This document shows positions 1 to 5,974 of a DNA stretch of 11,480 nt, one piece after another. Within the stretch, counting starts at the first letter, position 1, and each line of letters opens with the position of its first letter. The notes below the pieces were generated by a model, which worked only from the letters and a program-made list of their open reading frames with translations, did not search any database and was not told the origin of the DNA. Made by a program: the position numbers and the translations under genes. The DNA is taken from the NCBI GenBank assembly GCA_018725455.1, contig QLUN01000014.1:1-11480 (forward strand), written 5' to 3'. Origin of the DNA: Chloroflexota bacterium (lineage in GTDB: Bacteria > Chloroflexota > Dehalococcoidia > SZUA-161 > SpSt-899).

Positions 1-1520
1 CTCTGCGCACCTCTGATAGTGGCTATCTTACTAGAAGGCTCATCGATGTAGCCCAGGAGGTGATCGTAAGAGAGGAAGATTGCGGGACTAGAGATGGACT
101 CTGGCTCCGCAAGCCGACCGATAAGGGAATCCTGCCCTCGCTTTCCGAAAGAATCGTGGCGCGTTTAGCTGCTCGCCCGGTCATTCATCCGGAGACTGGT
201 GAGGTCATCGTGGACCGCAATGGCCAGATCGATACACCGAAGGCATCGCAGATCGCTGAAGCGGGTGTTACGGAGGTCTGTGTGAGGTCGCCTCTGAGAT
301 GCCGGTCTCGGCAAGGCATCTGCCAGTATTGCTATGGTATCGACCTCGCTCAAGGGCAGATAGTGGATAAGGACGCAGCCGTAGGCATCATTGCTGCTCA
401 AAGCATCGGCGAGCCAGGGACACAACTCACTATGCGCACCTTTCACACCGGTGGAGTGGCCGGACTGGATATCATTAGCGGTCTTCCCAGGATCGAGGAA
501 CTCTTTGAGGCCAGGGTTCCCAAGGTTGCTGCTGTCATCGCTCACATCAACGGTGTAGTAGATATAATCGATATCGAGGATGACCGGAAGATCAAGATTG
601 TAAACTCATCGGTATATCGCGACGAATATCCATTACCTCCAGAATACGAAGCAGTGGTGAGTGAAGGTCAGGTAGTCGATACCGATCAGGTATTAGCAGT
701 CGATAGTCAGCAGTCAGCAGTCAGCAGTCACGAGGGGGAGGAGGGCTATCAACTATCGACTGCCGACTATGGACTATCTCCTCTCCTGGCCAGAGTTGGT
801 GGCAGGGTTGAAATTCGCCATAGTCAGCGGCCAGCAGTCAGCAGTCAGCAGTTAGCAGGGGGCGGGGATCTGAAAGCTGATAGCTGTGAGCTGATATCTA
901 TCATTCATGAAGAGACCGAGGAATGGGAACATTTGGTTCCCCCGGCAGCGTCTCTTCTGGTGAAAAATGGCGATACGGTGAAGGCTGGCGATCAACTTAC
1001 TGAGGGCACTCTCAATCCTCAGGATATTCTACAAGTCATGGGAATGGAAGCGCTGCAGCGTTATTTGGTAGATGAGGTGCAAAAAGTTTATCGCTCTCAA
1101 GGGGTAAATATTCACGATAAACACATCGAGATCATTGTCGGCCAGATGCTGCGCCGGGTGTGTATCGATTCCCCGGGCGATACCAAGATATTACCCGGAG
1201 AGTTGATCGACCATTTCGATTATGAGACGCTTAATGCCAATGTACTGGCTGAAGGTGGCGAACCAGCTACGGCGTATCCAGTACTCTTGGGGATCACCAG
1301 AGCTTCACTAAGTACTGCCAGCTTCTTGGCGGCGGCTTCTTTCCAGGAGACTACCAAGGTGCTGACCGAGGCCGCTATCATCGGTAGCGTTGACAAGCTG
1401 GTTGGGTTAAAAGAGAATGTTATCATCGGCAAGCTGATTCCAGCCCGTAGTAAAGTTTCAAAGGATCAACTCGAGGCGCCGAAAACCCTTGCTTTACCCC
1501 AACCCTTCTCGCCTTCTTGA
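1..1520 (+). CDS. rpoC: RNA polymerase beta' subunit, C-terminal part (5' end outside window)
   Basis: This is the C-terminal ~505 residues of the catalytic beta' subunit of RNA polymerase. The reading frame is open from base 3, so the gene enters from the left. Visible hallmarks are the first cysteine of the second zinc site (EEDCGT, about 75-92), its remaining cysteines in SPLRC..GICQYCYG (about 289-345), and the trigger-loop/bridge region GIIAAQSIGEPGTQLTMRTFHTGG (about 384-455). The conserved C-terminal block ITRASLSTASFLAAASFQETT..LKENVIIGKLIPA (about 1293-1445) is also present. Between about 690 and 900 the protein carries low-complexity Ser/Gln/Ala-rich stretches (SQQSAVSS, PAVSSQQLA) encoded by in-frame heptamer repeats flanking a short LLARVGGRVEI strand. 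In the family this is a variable loop region, so function is probably kept. The TGA stop is at 1518-1520. Family assignment is certain; the repeat insertions are the odd feature. Confidence 0.98.
   Translation, partial: LRTSDSGYLTRRLIDVAQEVIVREEDCGTRDGLWLRKPTDKGILPSLSERIVARLAARPVIHPETGEVIVDRNGQIDTPKASQIAEAGVTEVCVRSPLRCRSRQGICQYCYGIDLAQGQIVDKDAAVGIIAAQSIGEPGTQLTMRTFHTGGVAGLDIISGLPRIEELFEARVPKVAAVIAHINGVVDIIDIEDDRKIKIVNSSVYRDEYPLPPEYEAVVSEGQVVDTDQVLAVDSQQSAVSSHEGEEGYQLSTADYGLSPLLARVGGRVEIRHSQRPAVSSQQLAGGGDLKADSCELISIIHEETEEWEHLVPPAASLLVKNGDTVKAGDQLTEGTLNPQDILQVMGMEALQRYLVDEVQKVYRSQGVNIHDKHIEIIVGQMLRRVCIDSPGDTKILPGELIDHFDYETLNANVLAEGGEPATAYPVLLGITRASLSTASFLAAASFQETTKVLTEAAIIGSVDKLVGLKENVIIGKLIPARSKVSKDQLEAPKTLALPQPFSPS
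701..779 (+). repeat. Heptamer inverted-repeat element inside rpoC (copy 1)
   Basis: The left arm is about four tandem GTCAGCA-type heptamers (703-730). The apex is G-rich (731-745). The right arm consists of CTATCAA / CTATCGA / CTGCCGA-type heptamers (746-779). GATAGTCAGCAGTC in the left arm pairs with GACTGCCGACTATG-type sequence in the right arm. The element is read through in frame and encodes Ser/Gln/Ala/Val-rich residues. It has the same architecture as the intergenic elements elsewhere in the window. Confidence 0.8.
820..898 (+). repeat. Heptamer inverted-repeat element inside rpoC (copy 2)
   Basis: The left arm has AGTCAGC / AGTTAGC heptamers (822-857). The apex is G-rich (857-870). 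The right arm has AGCTGAT / AGCTGTG heptamers (875-898) with partial complementarity to the left arm. Like copy 1 it is translated in frame as part of RpoC and again gives an Ala-Val-Ser-Ser-Gln-Gln run. It spans 79 bases, the same as copy 1. Confidence 0.72.
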
Positions 1521-1565
1521 GCAGTCAGGCTATCGGCCAGGGATATCCGGCTTGCCTCGATGATA

Positions 1566-1600
1566 TTGCAGGGGTTCGATTTATCGAACCCGGCTTGCAA
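1566..1600 (+). repeat. Palindrome GGGTTCGAT/ATCGAACCC downstream of rpoC
   Basis: A perfect 9-base inverted repeat, GGGTTCGAT (1572-1580) and ATCGAACCC (1583-1591), is flanked by a second outer pair TTGCA (1566-1570) and TGCAA (1596-1600). It could act as a transcript 3' hairpin for rpoC, but no T-run follows, so a classical intrinsic terminator is not supported. A diverged copy of the core, preceded in both places by CTCGATGA, lies at 8453-8485 in the cvpA leader. This suggests a small dispersed repeat family. Confidence 0.6.
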
Positions 1601-1604
1601 GGTC

Positions 1605-1633
1605 TTGTCAACAGCTCCCGAATATGCTAAATT
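1605..1633 (+). promoter_or_regulatory. Candidate promoter for lspA
   Basis: TTGTCA (1605-1610), a 17-base spacer and TAAATT (1628-1633) give a reasonable sigma-70 type match ahead of lspA. Transcription would start near 1640, inside the heptamer element. The -10 match is only 4 of 6, so confidence is moderate. Confidence 0.4.
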
Positions 1634-1665
1634 AGTGATTGGTAACTGGTAACTAATCACCAATC
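1631..1665 (+). repeat. Heptamer inverted-repeat element upstream of lspA
   Basis: Words TTAGTGA, TTGGTAA and CTGGTAA are followed by CTAATCA and CCAATC. GATTGGT-type words on the left pair with ACCAATC-type words on the right. It lies directly before the lspA start and would form a hairpin in the 5' leader. Confidence 0.7.
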
Positions 1666-1675
1666 GTTGCTGTCG

Positions 1676-2197
1676 ATGAATATGGTAGCTAAGGTCGGCT
1701 GGGGACAAAGGCTCGCGTTCCTCGTGCTGCCAGCGGTGGTGCTGGTCGTCGATCAGGTCACCAAGGCCATGATAAGGGCTAACATGACCTTGGGCCAGTC
1801 AATCCCACCTGAGGGGATATTGCGGCTGACTTATGTCACGAATCCCTATGGCCTTTTTGGCTTTGATGGCGTTTTGGGCCTTTACCTGAGCCCGACATTC
1901 TTCATGATTTCAACTGGCATCGTAGTGATGTTGATCATCTGGTTGGGCTGTCGCTACCTTACTGCTGCAAGCAAATTGCTCCGGTTCGGACTGGGACTGC
2001 TTTTAGGCGGGGCGATGGGCAATCTGATCGATCGGATCTGGTTCGGGGCGGTTATCGACTTTATTGATATACAACTCCCTTGGGGCTTCCCCTGGCCACG
2101 CTGGCCAACCTTCAACATTGCCGATGCCTCACTGACTATCGGTATATTTATACTCATCATCTGCCTGCCAATCATACTAAGGGATACACCAAAATAG
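1676..2197 (+). CDS. lspA: Lipoprotein signal peptidase (signal peptidase II)
   Basis: LspA is an integral-membrane aspartyl protease that cleaves the signal peptide from diacylglyceryl-prolipoproteins. The 173-residue protein (from ATG 1676) has four hydrophobic segments. It carries the conserved VVDQVTK near residues 24-30, TNPYGLFG around 55-62 (the family's N-x-G-A-x-F region, here divergent but with Asn56 kept), GGAMGNLIDR with catalytic Asp119, and FNIAD with catalytic Asp150. Length is normal. The start is uncertain: ATG 1676 and ATG 1682 are both possible, a TTG at 1667 is open in frame, and none has a clear Shine-Dalgarno site. A heptamer hairpin lies just upstream and another element begins just after the TAG stop. 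It follows rpoC by about 155 bases, with its own candidate promoter. Confidence 0.95.
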   Translation: MNMVAKVGWGQRLAFLVLPAVVLVVDQVTKAMIRANMTLGQSIPPEGILRLTYVTNPYGLFGFDGVLGLYLSPTFFMISTGIVVMLIIWLGCRYLTAASKLLRFGLGLLLGGAMGNLIDRIWFGAVIDFIDIQLPWGFPWPRWPTFNIADASLTIGIFILIICLPIILRDTPK

Positions 2198-2203
2198 GTG
2201 GAT

Positions 2204-2262
2204 AGGCTGAAGGTAAATAGGCAGAAGGAGCCTAATAGCCTACTAATAGCCTTCAGTTACCA
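2204..2262 (+). repeat. Heptamer inverted-repeat element downstream of lspA
   Basis: CTGAAGG (2207-2213) pairs with CCTTCAG (2250-2256). Inside, AATAGGC-type words face GCCTAAT/GCCTACT words, and GGTAA on the left faces TTACC at the right end. Words repeat in steps of seven (TAATAGC, CTACTAA, TAGCCTT). It may serve as a 3' hairpin for lspA; no T-run follows. Confidence 0.65.
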
Positions 2263-2267
2263 GGGAC

Positions 2268-2296
2268 TGGACAAAACTGACTAACTAAGGTAACAT
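2268..2296 (+). promoter_or_regulatory. Candidate promoter for rpsT
   Basis: TGGACA (2268-2273), a 17-base spacer and TAACAT (2291-2296) resemble a sigma-70 promoter. The predicted start near 2303 would place the strong heptamer hairpin (2300-2369) at the very 5' end of the rpsT leader. Confidence 0.45.
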
Positions 2297-2299
2297 ACT

Positions 2300-2369
2300 T
2301 AGCGTGTAGCGCATAGCGTGTAGGGGGTAGGGAGGGGCTACACGCTACCTACTACCTGCTACACGCTAA
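2300..2369 (+). repeat. Long heptamer hairpin in the rpsT leader
   Basis: This is the clearest element of the family. Five heptamers beginning with TA (TAGCGTG, TAGCGCA, TAGCGTG, then two G-rich words) run from 2300 to 2334 in strict 7-base phase. After GGGC there are four more (TACACGC, two TACCT-type words, TACACGC) from 2339 to 2366. TAGCGTGTAG occurs twice on the left, and its reverse complement CTACACGCTA occurs twice on the right. The AGGAGG ribosome site of rpsT begins just after the right arm. Confidence 0.85.
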
Positions 2370-2385
2370 TTAGGAGGCGAGGGAT

Positions 2386-2667
2386 TTGGCACACACTAGA
2401 TCAGCGAGAAAGAGGGTGCGGACCAGCTTAGAAAGAGGTCGTCGGAACAGGTCGATGCGAAGTCGGTTTAAAACCTATGTCACGAGAGCTGAGAAGAATA
2501 TCCAGTCCGGTGACTTTAATCTGGCCGAAGAGGCGGTAAGGCAGGCCATAAGTATTCTTGATAGGACGGCGCGTAAAGGGGCTATTCATCCTAACAGTGC
2601 GGCACGCCGTAAGTCAAGCTTGATGAGGAAGCTTGTGGTATCTCGTAGCACCGGCGCCGAGGGCTAA
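2386..2667 (+). CDS. rpsT: 30S ribosomal protein S20
   Basis: S20 is a primary 16S rRNA-binding protein of the small subunit. The 93-residue, very basic sequence matches the family pattern: an N-terminal SARKRVRTSLERGRRNRSMRSRFKT stretch, a helical middle AEKNIQSGDFNLAEEAVRQAISILDRTARKG, then the signature IHPNSAARRKSSLMRKL (about 67-83). The start is TTG at 2386, supported by a strong AGGAGG site (2372-2377) eight bases upstream and by alignment of MAHTRSA with the usual short N-terminus. The length is slightly above the common 85-90. It has its own candidate promoter and a long heptamer hairpin in its leader. Confidence 0.96.
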   Translation: MAHTRSARKRVRTSLERGRRNRSMRSRFKTYVTRAEKNIQSGDFNLAEEAVRQAISILDRTARKGAIHPNSAARRKSSLMRKLVVSRSTGAEG

Positions 2668-2688
2668 TAGGGGTTAGGGGGGGAGTAC

Positions 2689-2717
2689 TTGACATTTGCC
2701 TTTGAAGGGTTTAATCT
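2689..2717 (+). promoter_or_regulatory. Strong sigma-70-type promoter ahead of the DUF5679 gene
   Basis: A perfect TTGACA (2689-2694), a 17-base spacer and TAATCT (2712-2717) form the best promoter match on the forward strand of this window. The start site would be near 2724, giving a leader of about 30 bases. Because ino1, the glycosyltransferase and the phosphatidyltransferase follow on the same strand without another clear promoter, it may drive all four genes. Confidence 0.7.
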
Positions 2718-2753
2718 AATACAAGTAATTTCCCAAAAGGAGGTCATGAAACG

Positions 2754-2894
2754 ATGGAGGCCTATTGCTTCAAGTGCAAAGCAAAGAGAGAGATCAAGGA
2801 CCCCAAGCAGGTGACTATGAAGAACGGGAAGCCGGCCACTCAGGGTGTTTGCCCCGTTTGCAGCACCAAGGTTTTTAGAATCGGCAAGAATTAG
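2754..2894 (+). CDS. DUF5679 small zinc-ribbon protein
   Basis: A 46-residue protein beginning MEAYCFKCKAKREIKD. It has two Cys-x2-Cys knuckles, CFKC (5-8) and CPVC (33-36), separated by a basic segment with TMKNGKPATQG, and it ends KVFRIGKN. This is the pattern of the DUF5679 family of very short bacterial proteins, whose function is unknown; binding one Zn ion is the natural inference. The start at 2754 is chosen because AAAGGAGGT (2736-2744) sits about ten bases upstream and the CxxC layout begins at once. An ATG at 2746 is in another frame and too close to that site. The gene lies directly behind a strong promoter and 58 bases before ino1, so it may be highly expressed. No role can be assigned from sequence. 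Confidence 0.9.
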   Translation: MEAYCFKCKAKREIKDPKQVTMKNGKPATQGVCPVCSTKVFRIGKN

Positions 2895-2906
2895 ATAGGA
2901 GAGAAG

Positions 2907-2952
2907 TTCTGAGTTCCGAGGCCCCCACCTGTTCTCAAAACTCAATACTGAG
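2907..2952 (+). repeat. Weak inverted-repeat element before ino1
   Basis: GTTCTGA / GTTCCGA words on the left and AACTCAA / TACTGAG words on the right surround a C-rich apex (GGCCCCCACC). TGAGTT (2910-2915) pairs with AACTCA (2939-2944). It looks like a degenerate member of the heptamer family and leaves ino1 without an obvious ribosome site. Confidence 0.45.
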
Positions 2953-4047
2953 ATGGGCAAGATTAACGTAGCGATAATCGGGGTAGGTAACTGCGCCTCC
3001 TCACTTGTACAGGGAGTACATTACTACCGTAACGCTGTTGAGACCGACTTCGTCCCTGGACTGATGCATGTAAATCTGGGGGGCTATCACATCAGCGATA
3101 TCAACTTCGTTGCAGCCTTTGACATCGATAAGAATAAGGTGGGGAAGGACGTAGCAGAGGCCATCTTTACCCAGCCAAACAACACCCTCAAATTCTGCGA
3201 TGTTCCCCCTTTGGGGGTCATGGTGGAGCGGGGCATGACCCACGACGGGGTGGGGAAATATCTCTCCCAGATCATCACCAAAGCCCCCGGACCGACTGCT
3301 GACATTGTCGGTATACTGAAAGAACGAGAGACCGATGTGGTCATCAGTTATCTCCCTGTCGGCGCTGAAGAGGCAACCAAATGGTATGCCGAGCAGATTC
3401 TTGCCGCCGGCTGTGCTTTTATTAATTGCATCCCGGTGTTCATCGCTCGAGAGAAATATTGGCAGGCAAGGTTTGCGAAAAAGGGACTGCCGATCATCGG
3501 CGATGACATCAAATCACAGGTGGGGGCTACGATCACGCATAGGGTGCTAACCAGGCTCTTCCGGGATCGAGGTGTCAAACTGGAAAGGACCTATCAGTTG
3601 AATTTTGGCGGCAATACTGATTTTCTGAATATGTTAGAACGAGAACGGCTACAGTCGAAGAAGATATCCAAGACCGATTCAGTTACCTCACAACTGGATT
3701 ACGACATCGGTGCGGGCAACATACATATTGGCCCCAGCGACCATATACCATGGCTTGAGGATCGAAAGTGGTGCTACATCCGAATGGAAGGGCGCACCTT
3801 CGGCGATGTCCCTCTGAATTTGGAAGCTAAGCTTGAGGTCTGGGATAGTCCCAATTCCGCCGGTGTGGTGATCGACGCCATCAGGTGCTGCAAGCTGGCC
3901 CTCGACCGGGGCATCAATGGCACACTGATGGGCCCATCGGCCTATTTTATGAAATCCCCTCCCACACAATATACCGATGAACAGGCCCGAATCATGACCG
4001 AGGCATTTATCACCGGCGAGGGAGAATCTGCCCATCTTAGCGTGTAA
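2953..4047 (+). CDS. ino1: myo-Inositol-1-phosphate synthase
   Basis: It converts glucose-6-phosphate to 1L-myo-inositol-1-phosphate with NAD as internal redox cofactor, the committed step to inositol lipids. The 364-residue length matches the short actinobacterial/archaeal class rather than the ~530-residue eukaryotic one. The N-terminal NAD-binding motif is GVGNCASSLVQG (10-21). The active-site block is GDDIKSQVGATITHR (183-197), with Asp184/185 and Lys187. The next conserved block is LNFGGNTDFLNM (216-227), and the C-terminal signature SPNSAGVVIDAIRCCKLA spans 299-316. The ATG at 2953 is the natural start by family alignment, although no strong Shine-Dalgarno site precedes it. The last residues Ser-Val and the TAA stop are written by the first heptamers of the following repeat. 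Its neighbours encode a phosphatidyltransferase and a PimA-like enzyme, which fits inositol-lipid synthesis. Confidence 0.96.
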   Translation: MGKINVAIIGVGNCASSLVQGVHYYRNAVETDFVPGLMHVNLGGYHISDINFVAAFDIDKNKVGKDVAEAIFTQPNNTLKFCDVPPLGVMVERGMTHDGVGKYLSQIITKAPGPTADIVGILKERETDVVISYLPVGAEEATKWYAEQILAAGCAFINCIPVFIAREKYWQARFAKKGLPIIGDDIKSQVGATITHRVLTRLFRDRGVKLERTYQLNFGGNTDFLNMLERERLQSKKISKTDSVTSQLDYDIGAGNIHIGPSDHIPWLEDRKWCYIRMEGRTFGDVPLNLEAKLEVWDSPNSAGVVIDAIRCCKLALDRGINGTLMGPSAYFMKSPPTQYTDEQARIMTEAFITGEGESAHLSV

Positions 4048-4087
4048 CACATAGCGTGTAGCTCCTATCACCTATAACCTATAGCTT
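4038..4087 (+). repeat. Heptamer inverted-repeat element overlapping the ino1 stop
   Basis: Seven heptamers in strict phase run from 4038: TAGCGTG, TAACACA, TAGCGTG, TAGCTCC, TATCACC, TATAACC, TATAGCT. The TAA at the start of the second word is the ino1 stop codon (4045-4047). TAGCGTG is the same word as in the rpsT leader element. Pairing between arms is only partial here, but TATAGC-type words face GCTATGTG-type words. Confidence 0.75.
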
Positions 4088-4122
4088 ACGAATGGCTGCA
4101 CCCAGCGGGTGGGGGACGAAGG

Positions 4123-4143
4123 CCTTCGGACGGGGTCCGAGGG
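4123..4143 (+). promoter_or_regulatory. Hairpin covering the ribosome site of the glycosyltransferase gene
   Basis: CCTTCGGAC, a GGG loop and GTCCGAGGG can form a stem of nine pairs (one G-U) ending four bases before the ATG at 4148. The only Shine-Dalgarno-like sequence, GAGGGG, lies in its right arm and would be hidden when folded. A second small hairpin (ACCC-AGC-GGGT) lies just upstream, near 4100-4110. Whether it controls translation is inference. Confidence 0.45.
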
Positions 4144-4147
4144 GTAA

Positions 4148-5275
4148 ATGACAATGAAAATCGTCCAGGTTTCCCCCTACGACTATATGCATCCCAGTGG
4201 AGTTAACCAGCATATCTTTTCCCTGGGGGAGAATTTCACGCGCATGGGACACGAGGTCAAATATATTCTCCCCAGCTCCCGATCCAAAGAACATCCTAAA
4301 AGCGGTAACATCGTCTTCATCGGCCGGCCCGTCCCTATTCATGCAAGTGGCTCCATCGTTCGATGTCCGGTCTCGCCGCACCTGCTCTTCTCTGACCGTA
4401 TCTGTGAGACCCTAGAGCTGGAGAAATTCGATATCGTCCACCTTCACGAGCCACTGTTTCCCCCGCTCACTACCGCTTGTCTGCGTTATTCCCATTCGAC
4501 GAATATAGGGACCTTTCACGCTTCCCGCCCCAGGAGCTGGGGATACTGGTTCGGGCGGCGAGTGCTCAACCGTTGGGTATCGAAGCTCGATGGCAGAATC
4601 GCCGTCTCCCAACCAGCGCTGGACTTTATCAGTCGTTATTTCCCCGGGGGCTATACCATAATTCCCAATGGGATCGAATTGGAACGCTTTGCCACTCCGG
4701 CGAAACCCATCGAGGAATTCCGGGATGGTAAGGTAAACATTCTGTTCGTAGGACGGTTGGAGAAGCGCAAAGGATTCGGCTACCTTCTCGAGGCGTTCCG
4801 TTATGTCAAGGCGGTAAATCCCAATACACGACTTATAGTGGTGGGGCCTCCTGGCTGGTGGCGCTGGAAATACGAACTACTGGTAAGGATGTATAAATTG
4901 GAGGACGTGGTATTTGTGGGCTACGTATCTGCTGAGGATTTACCGCGTTACTATCACACCGCCGACGTATTCTGCGCTCCCGCCACCGGTGGTGAAAGCT
5001 TTGGCATCGTGCTGCTCGAAGCAATGGCCGCTTCCAAGCCGATTGTGGCTTCGAACATCGGTGGATACGCCAGCGTGATATCTCGAGATGTCGATGGCCT
5101 ATTGGTGAATCCAAAGGACGCTAAAACACTCGCCGGCGCCCTCGATTTGCTTATCAAGGACGAGGCATTGCGGGAGCGGCTTGGCGCCCATGGCAGGCTG
5201 AAGGTCGAGGAATACGCCTGGGACAAGGTTGCCCATAGGGTGATGGCCTATTACGAACGGGTAATTGGTGATTAG
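4148..5275 (+). CDS. GT4 glycosyltransferase, PimA-like (phosphatidylinositol mannosyltransferase type)
   Basis: A GT-B fold, retaining glycosyltransferase of 375 residues, expected at the inner face of the membrane. The N-terminal domain has SPYDYMHPSGVNQHI (9-23, glycine-rich acceptor loop), FDIVHLHEP (94-102) and GTFHAS with His124 (equivalent to PimA His118). The C-terminal domain has IPNGIELERF (172-181), FVGRLEKRKG with Arg203 and Lys208 for the donor phosphates, and GGESFGIVLLEAMA (281-294) with the E-x7-E pair Glu283/Glu291. Several blocks (RPVPIHASGSIVR, FDIVHLHEP, ADVFCAPATGGESFGIVLLEAMAA) look like mycobacterial PimA, which mannosylates phosphatidylinositol with GDP-mannose. Lying between ino1 and the phosphatidyltransferase supports that role. 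The donor and exact acceptor are not readable. ATG 4148 or 4154 may start it. The TAG stop lies inside a heptamer repeat. Confidence 0.92.
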   Translation: MTMKIVQVSPYDYMHPSGVNQHIFSLGENFTRMGHEVKYILPSSRSKEHPKSGNIVFIGRPVPIHASGSIVRCPVSPHLLFSDRICETLELEKFDIVHLHEPLFPPLTTACLRYSHSTNIGTFHASRPRSWGYWFGRRVLNRWVSKLDGRIAVSQPALDFISRYFPGGYTIIPNGIELERFATPAKPIEEFRDGKVNILFVGRLEKRKGFGYLLEAFRYVKAVNPNTRLIVVGPPGWWRWKYELLVRMYKLEDVVFVGYVSAEDLPRYYHTADVFCAPATGGESFGIVLLEAMAASKPIVASNIGGYASVISRDVDGLLVNPKDAKTLAGALDLLIKDEALRERLGAHGRLKVEEYAWDKVAHRVMAYYERVIGD

Positions 5276-5354
5276 TGATCGGTAATTGGGGGTACGAAGT
5301 GATTGGTAATTGGTGACTGGTGGTACCACTATTCACTATTCACTAATCACTTCT
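5260..5354 (+). repeat. Large heptamer element between glycosyltransferase and phosphatidyltransferase genes
   Basis: Heptamers GGTAATT, GGTGATT, AGTGATC, GGTAATT run from 5260 to 5287. After a short G-rich break the series resumes with AGTGATT, GGTAATT, GGTGACT, GGTGGTA (5298-5325) and then turns to the opposite strand as CACTATT, CACTATT, CACTAAT, CACTTCT (5327-5354). GGTGGTACCAC at the turn is a near-palindrome. The glycosyltransferase stop TAG (5273-5275) spans the second and third words. Confidence 0.82.
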
Positions 5355-5359
5355 TCGTG

Positions 5360-5974
5360 ATGATCTCCAAGCTACGCCCCGGCCTGAGCCGGTTCCTTTC
5401 TGAGCCCATTGTTCGCCTCATTGCCCGAACCGGGATTTCTCCAAATGCACTTACTCTCACAGGTTTCCTTCTGAATGCCGTCGTGGCCGGGGTGTTGGCT
5501 GGCGGCCACCTTTTCCTGGGTGGGTTCCTGGTTCTCTTCTCCGGGTGGTTTGACATGCTCGATGGGGCTCTGGCTCGGGCAAGTGGAAAGTCCACCCGAT
5601 TTGGAAGCTTGCTGGACTCCACGGTCGATCGCTTTTCGGAGGCGGTCCTGTTCTTGGGTTTGTTGATCTTCTACCTCAAACAGGGTGCTACGCTGGAGAT
5701 TCTGCTTGTCTACTTCACCATTGTGGGATCAATAATGGTGAGCTACGTCCGGGCCAGGGCTGAGGGATTGGGGCTAAAGTCTGAGGTGGGGCTCTTCGCC
5801 CGTCCCGAGAGGGTTGTTCTGCTGGCGCTGGGACTGATCCTCAGCCGGATATCGACTGTGGCTCTGCTCGCCGCCCTATGGATTCTGGCCGTGGGAACTA
5901 TCTTAACCGTCTTATATCGCCTGATCTTTGCCTGGCGGCAGATGAAGGATGATCAGAGAGTAGACTTCAAATAG
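5360..5974 (+). CDS. CDP-alcohol phosphatidyltransferase, phosphatidylinositol-phosphate synthase type
   Basis: A multi-pass membrane enzyme (204 residues from ATG 5360) that joins a CDP-diacylglycerol or CDP-archaeol donor to an alcohol with release of CMP. The family motif D-x2-D-G-x2-A-R-x8-G-x3-D-x3-D is complete: Asp65, Asp68, Gly69, Ala72, Arg73, Gly82, Asp86, Asp90. The following segment MVSYVRARAEGLGLKSEVGLFARPERVV resembles actinobacterial phosphatidylinositol-phosphate synthases, which use inositol-1-phosphate. The nearby ino1 gene agrees with that acceptor. The frame is open back to 5303, but that extension is translated heptamer repeat, so ATG 5360 (or GTG 5357) is preferred; the ribosome site is weak. 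The 3' end overlaps the convergent prfB by 22 bases. Phosphatidylglycerophosphate synthase is the alternative call, judged less likely. Confidence 0.9.
   Translation: MISKLRPGLSRFLSEPIVRLIARTGISPNALTLTGFLLNAVVAGVLAGGHLFLGGFLVLFSGWFDMLDGALARASGKSTRFGSLLDSTVDRFSEAVLFLGLLIFYLKQGATLEILLVYFTIVGSIMVSYVRARAEGLGLKSEVGLFARPERVVLLALGLILSRISTVALLAALWILAVGTILTVLYRLIFAWRQMKDDQRVDFK

Noticed and set aside
703..745. CRISPR array or DGR template in the tandem repeats of rpoC
   Set aside because: Units are seven bases with no spacers, and no reverse transcriptase or cas gene is present; the sequence is in frame within RpoC.
1566..1600. Intrinsic terminator after rpoC
   Set aside because: The stem is good but the following sequence is GGTCTTGTC, with no T-tract.
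2321..2337. G-quadruplex in the rpsT leader apex
   Set aside because: Only three G-runs of three or more are present (GGGGG, GGG, GGGG), one short of a standard four-run quadruplex.
3688..4071. Antisense ORF of 127 residues over ino1, and other long antisense ORFs over gyrA and rpoC
   Set aside because: They are opposite clear conserved genes, have no ribosome sites or recognisable domains, and follow from the codon bias of the sense gene.
5303..5359. N-terminal extension of the phosphatidyltransferase
   Set aside because: The extra 19 residues (MVIGDWWYHYSLF...) come from the heptamer repeat and have no family counterpart; ATG 5360 gives the expected N-terminus.
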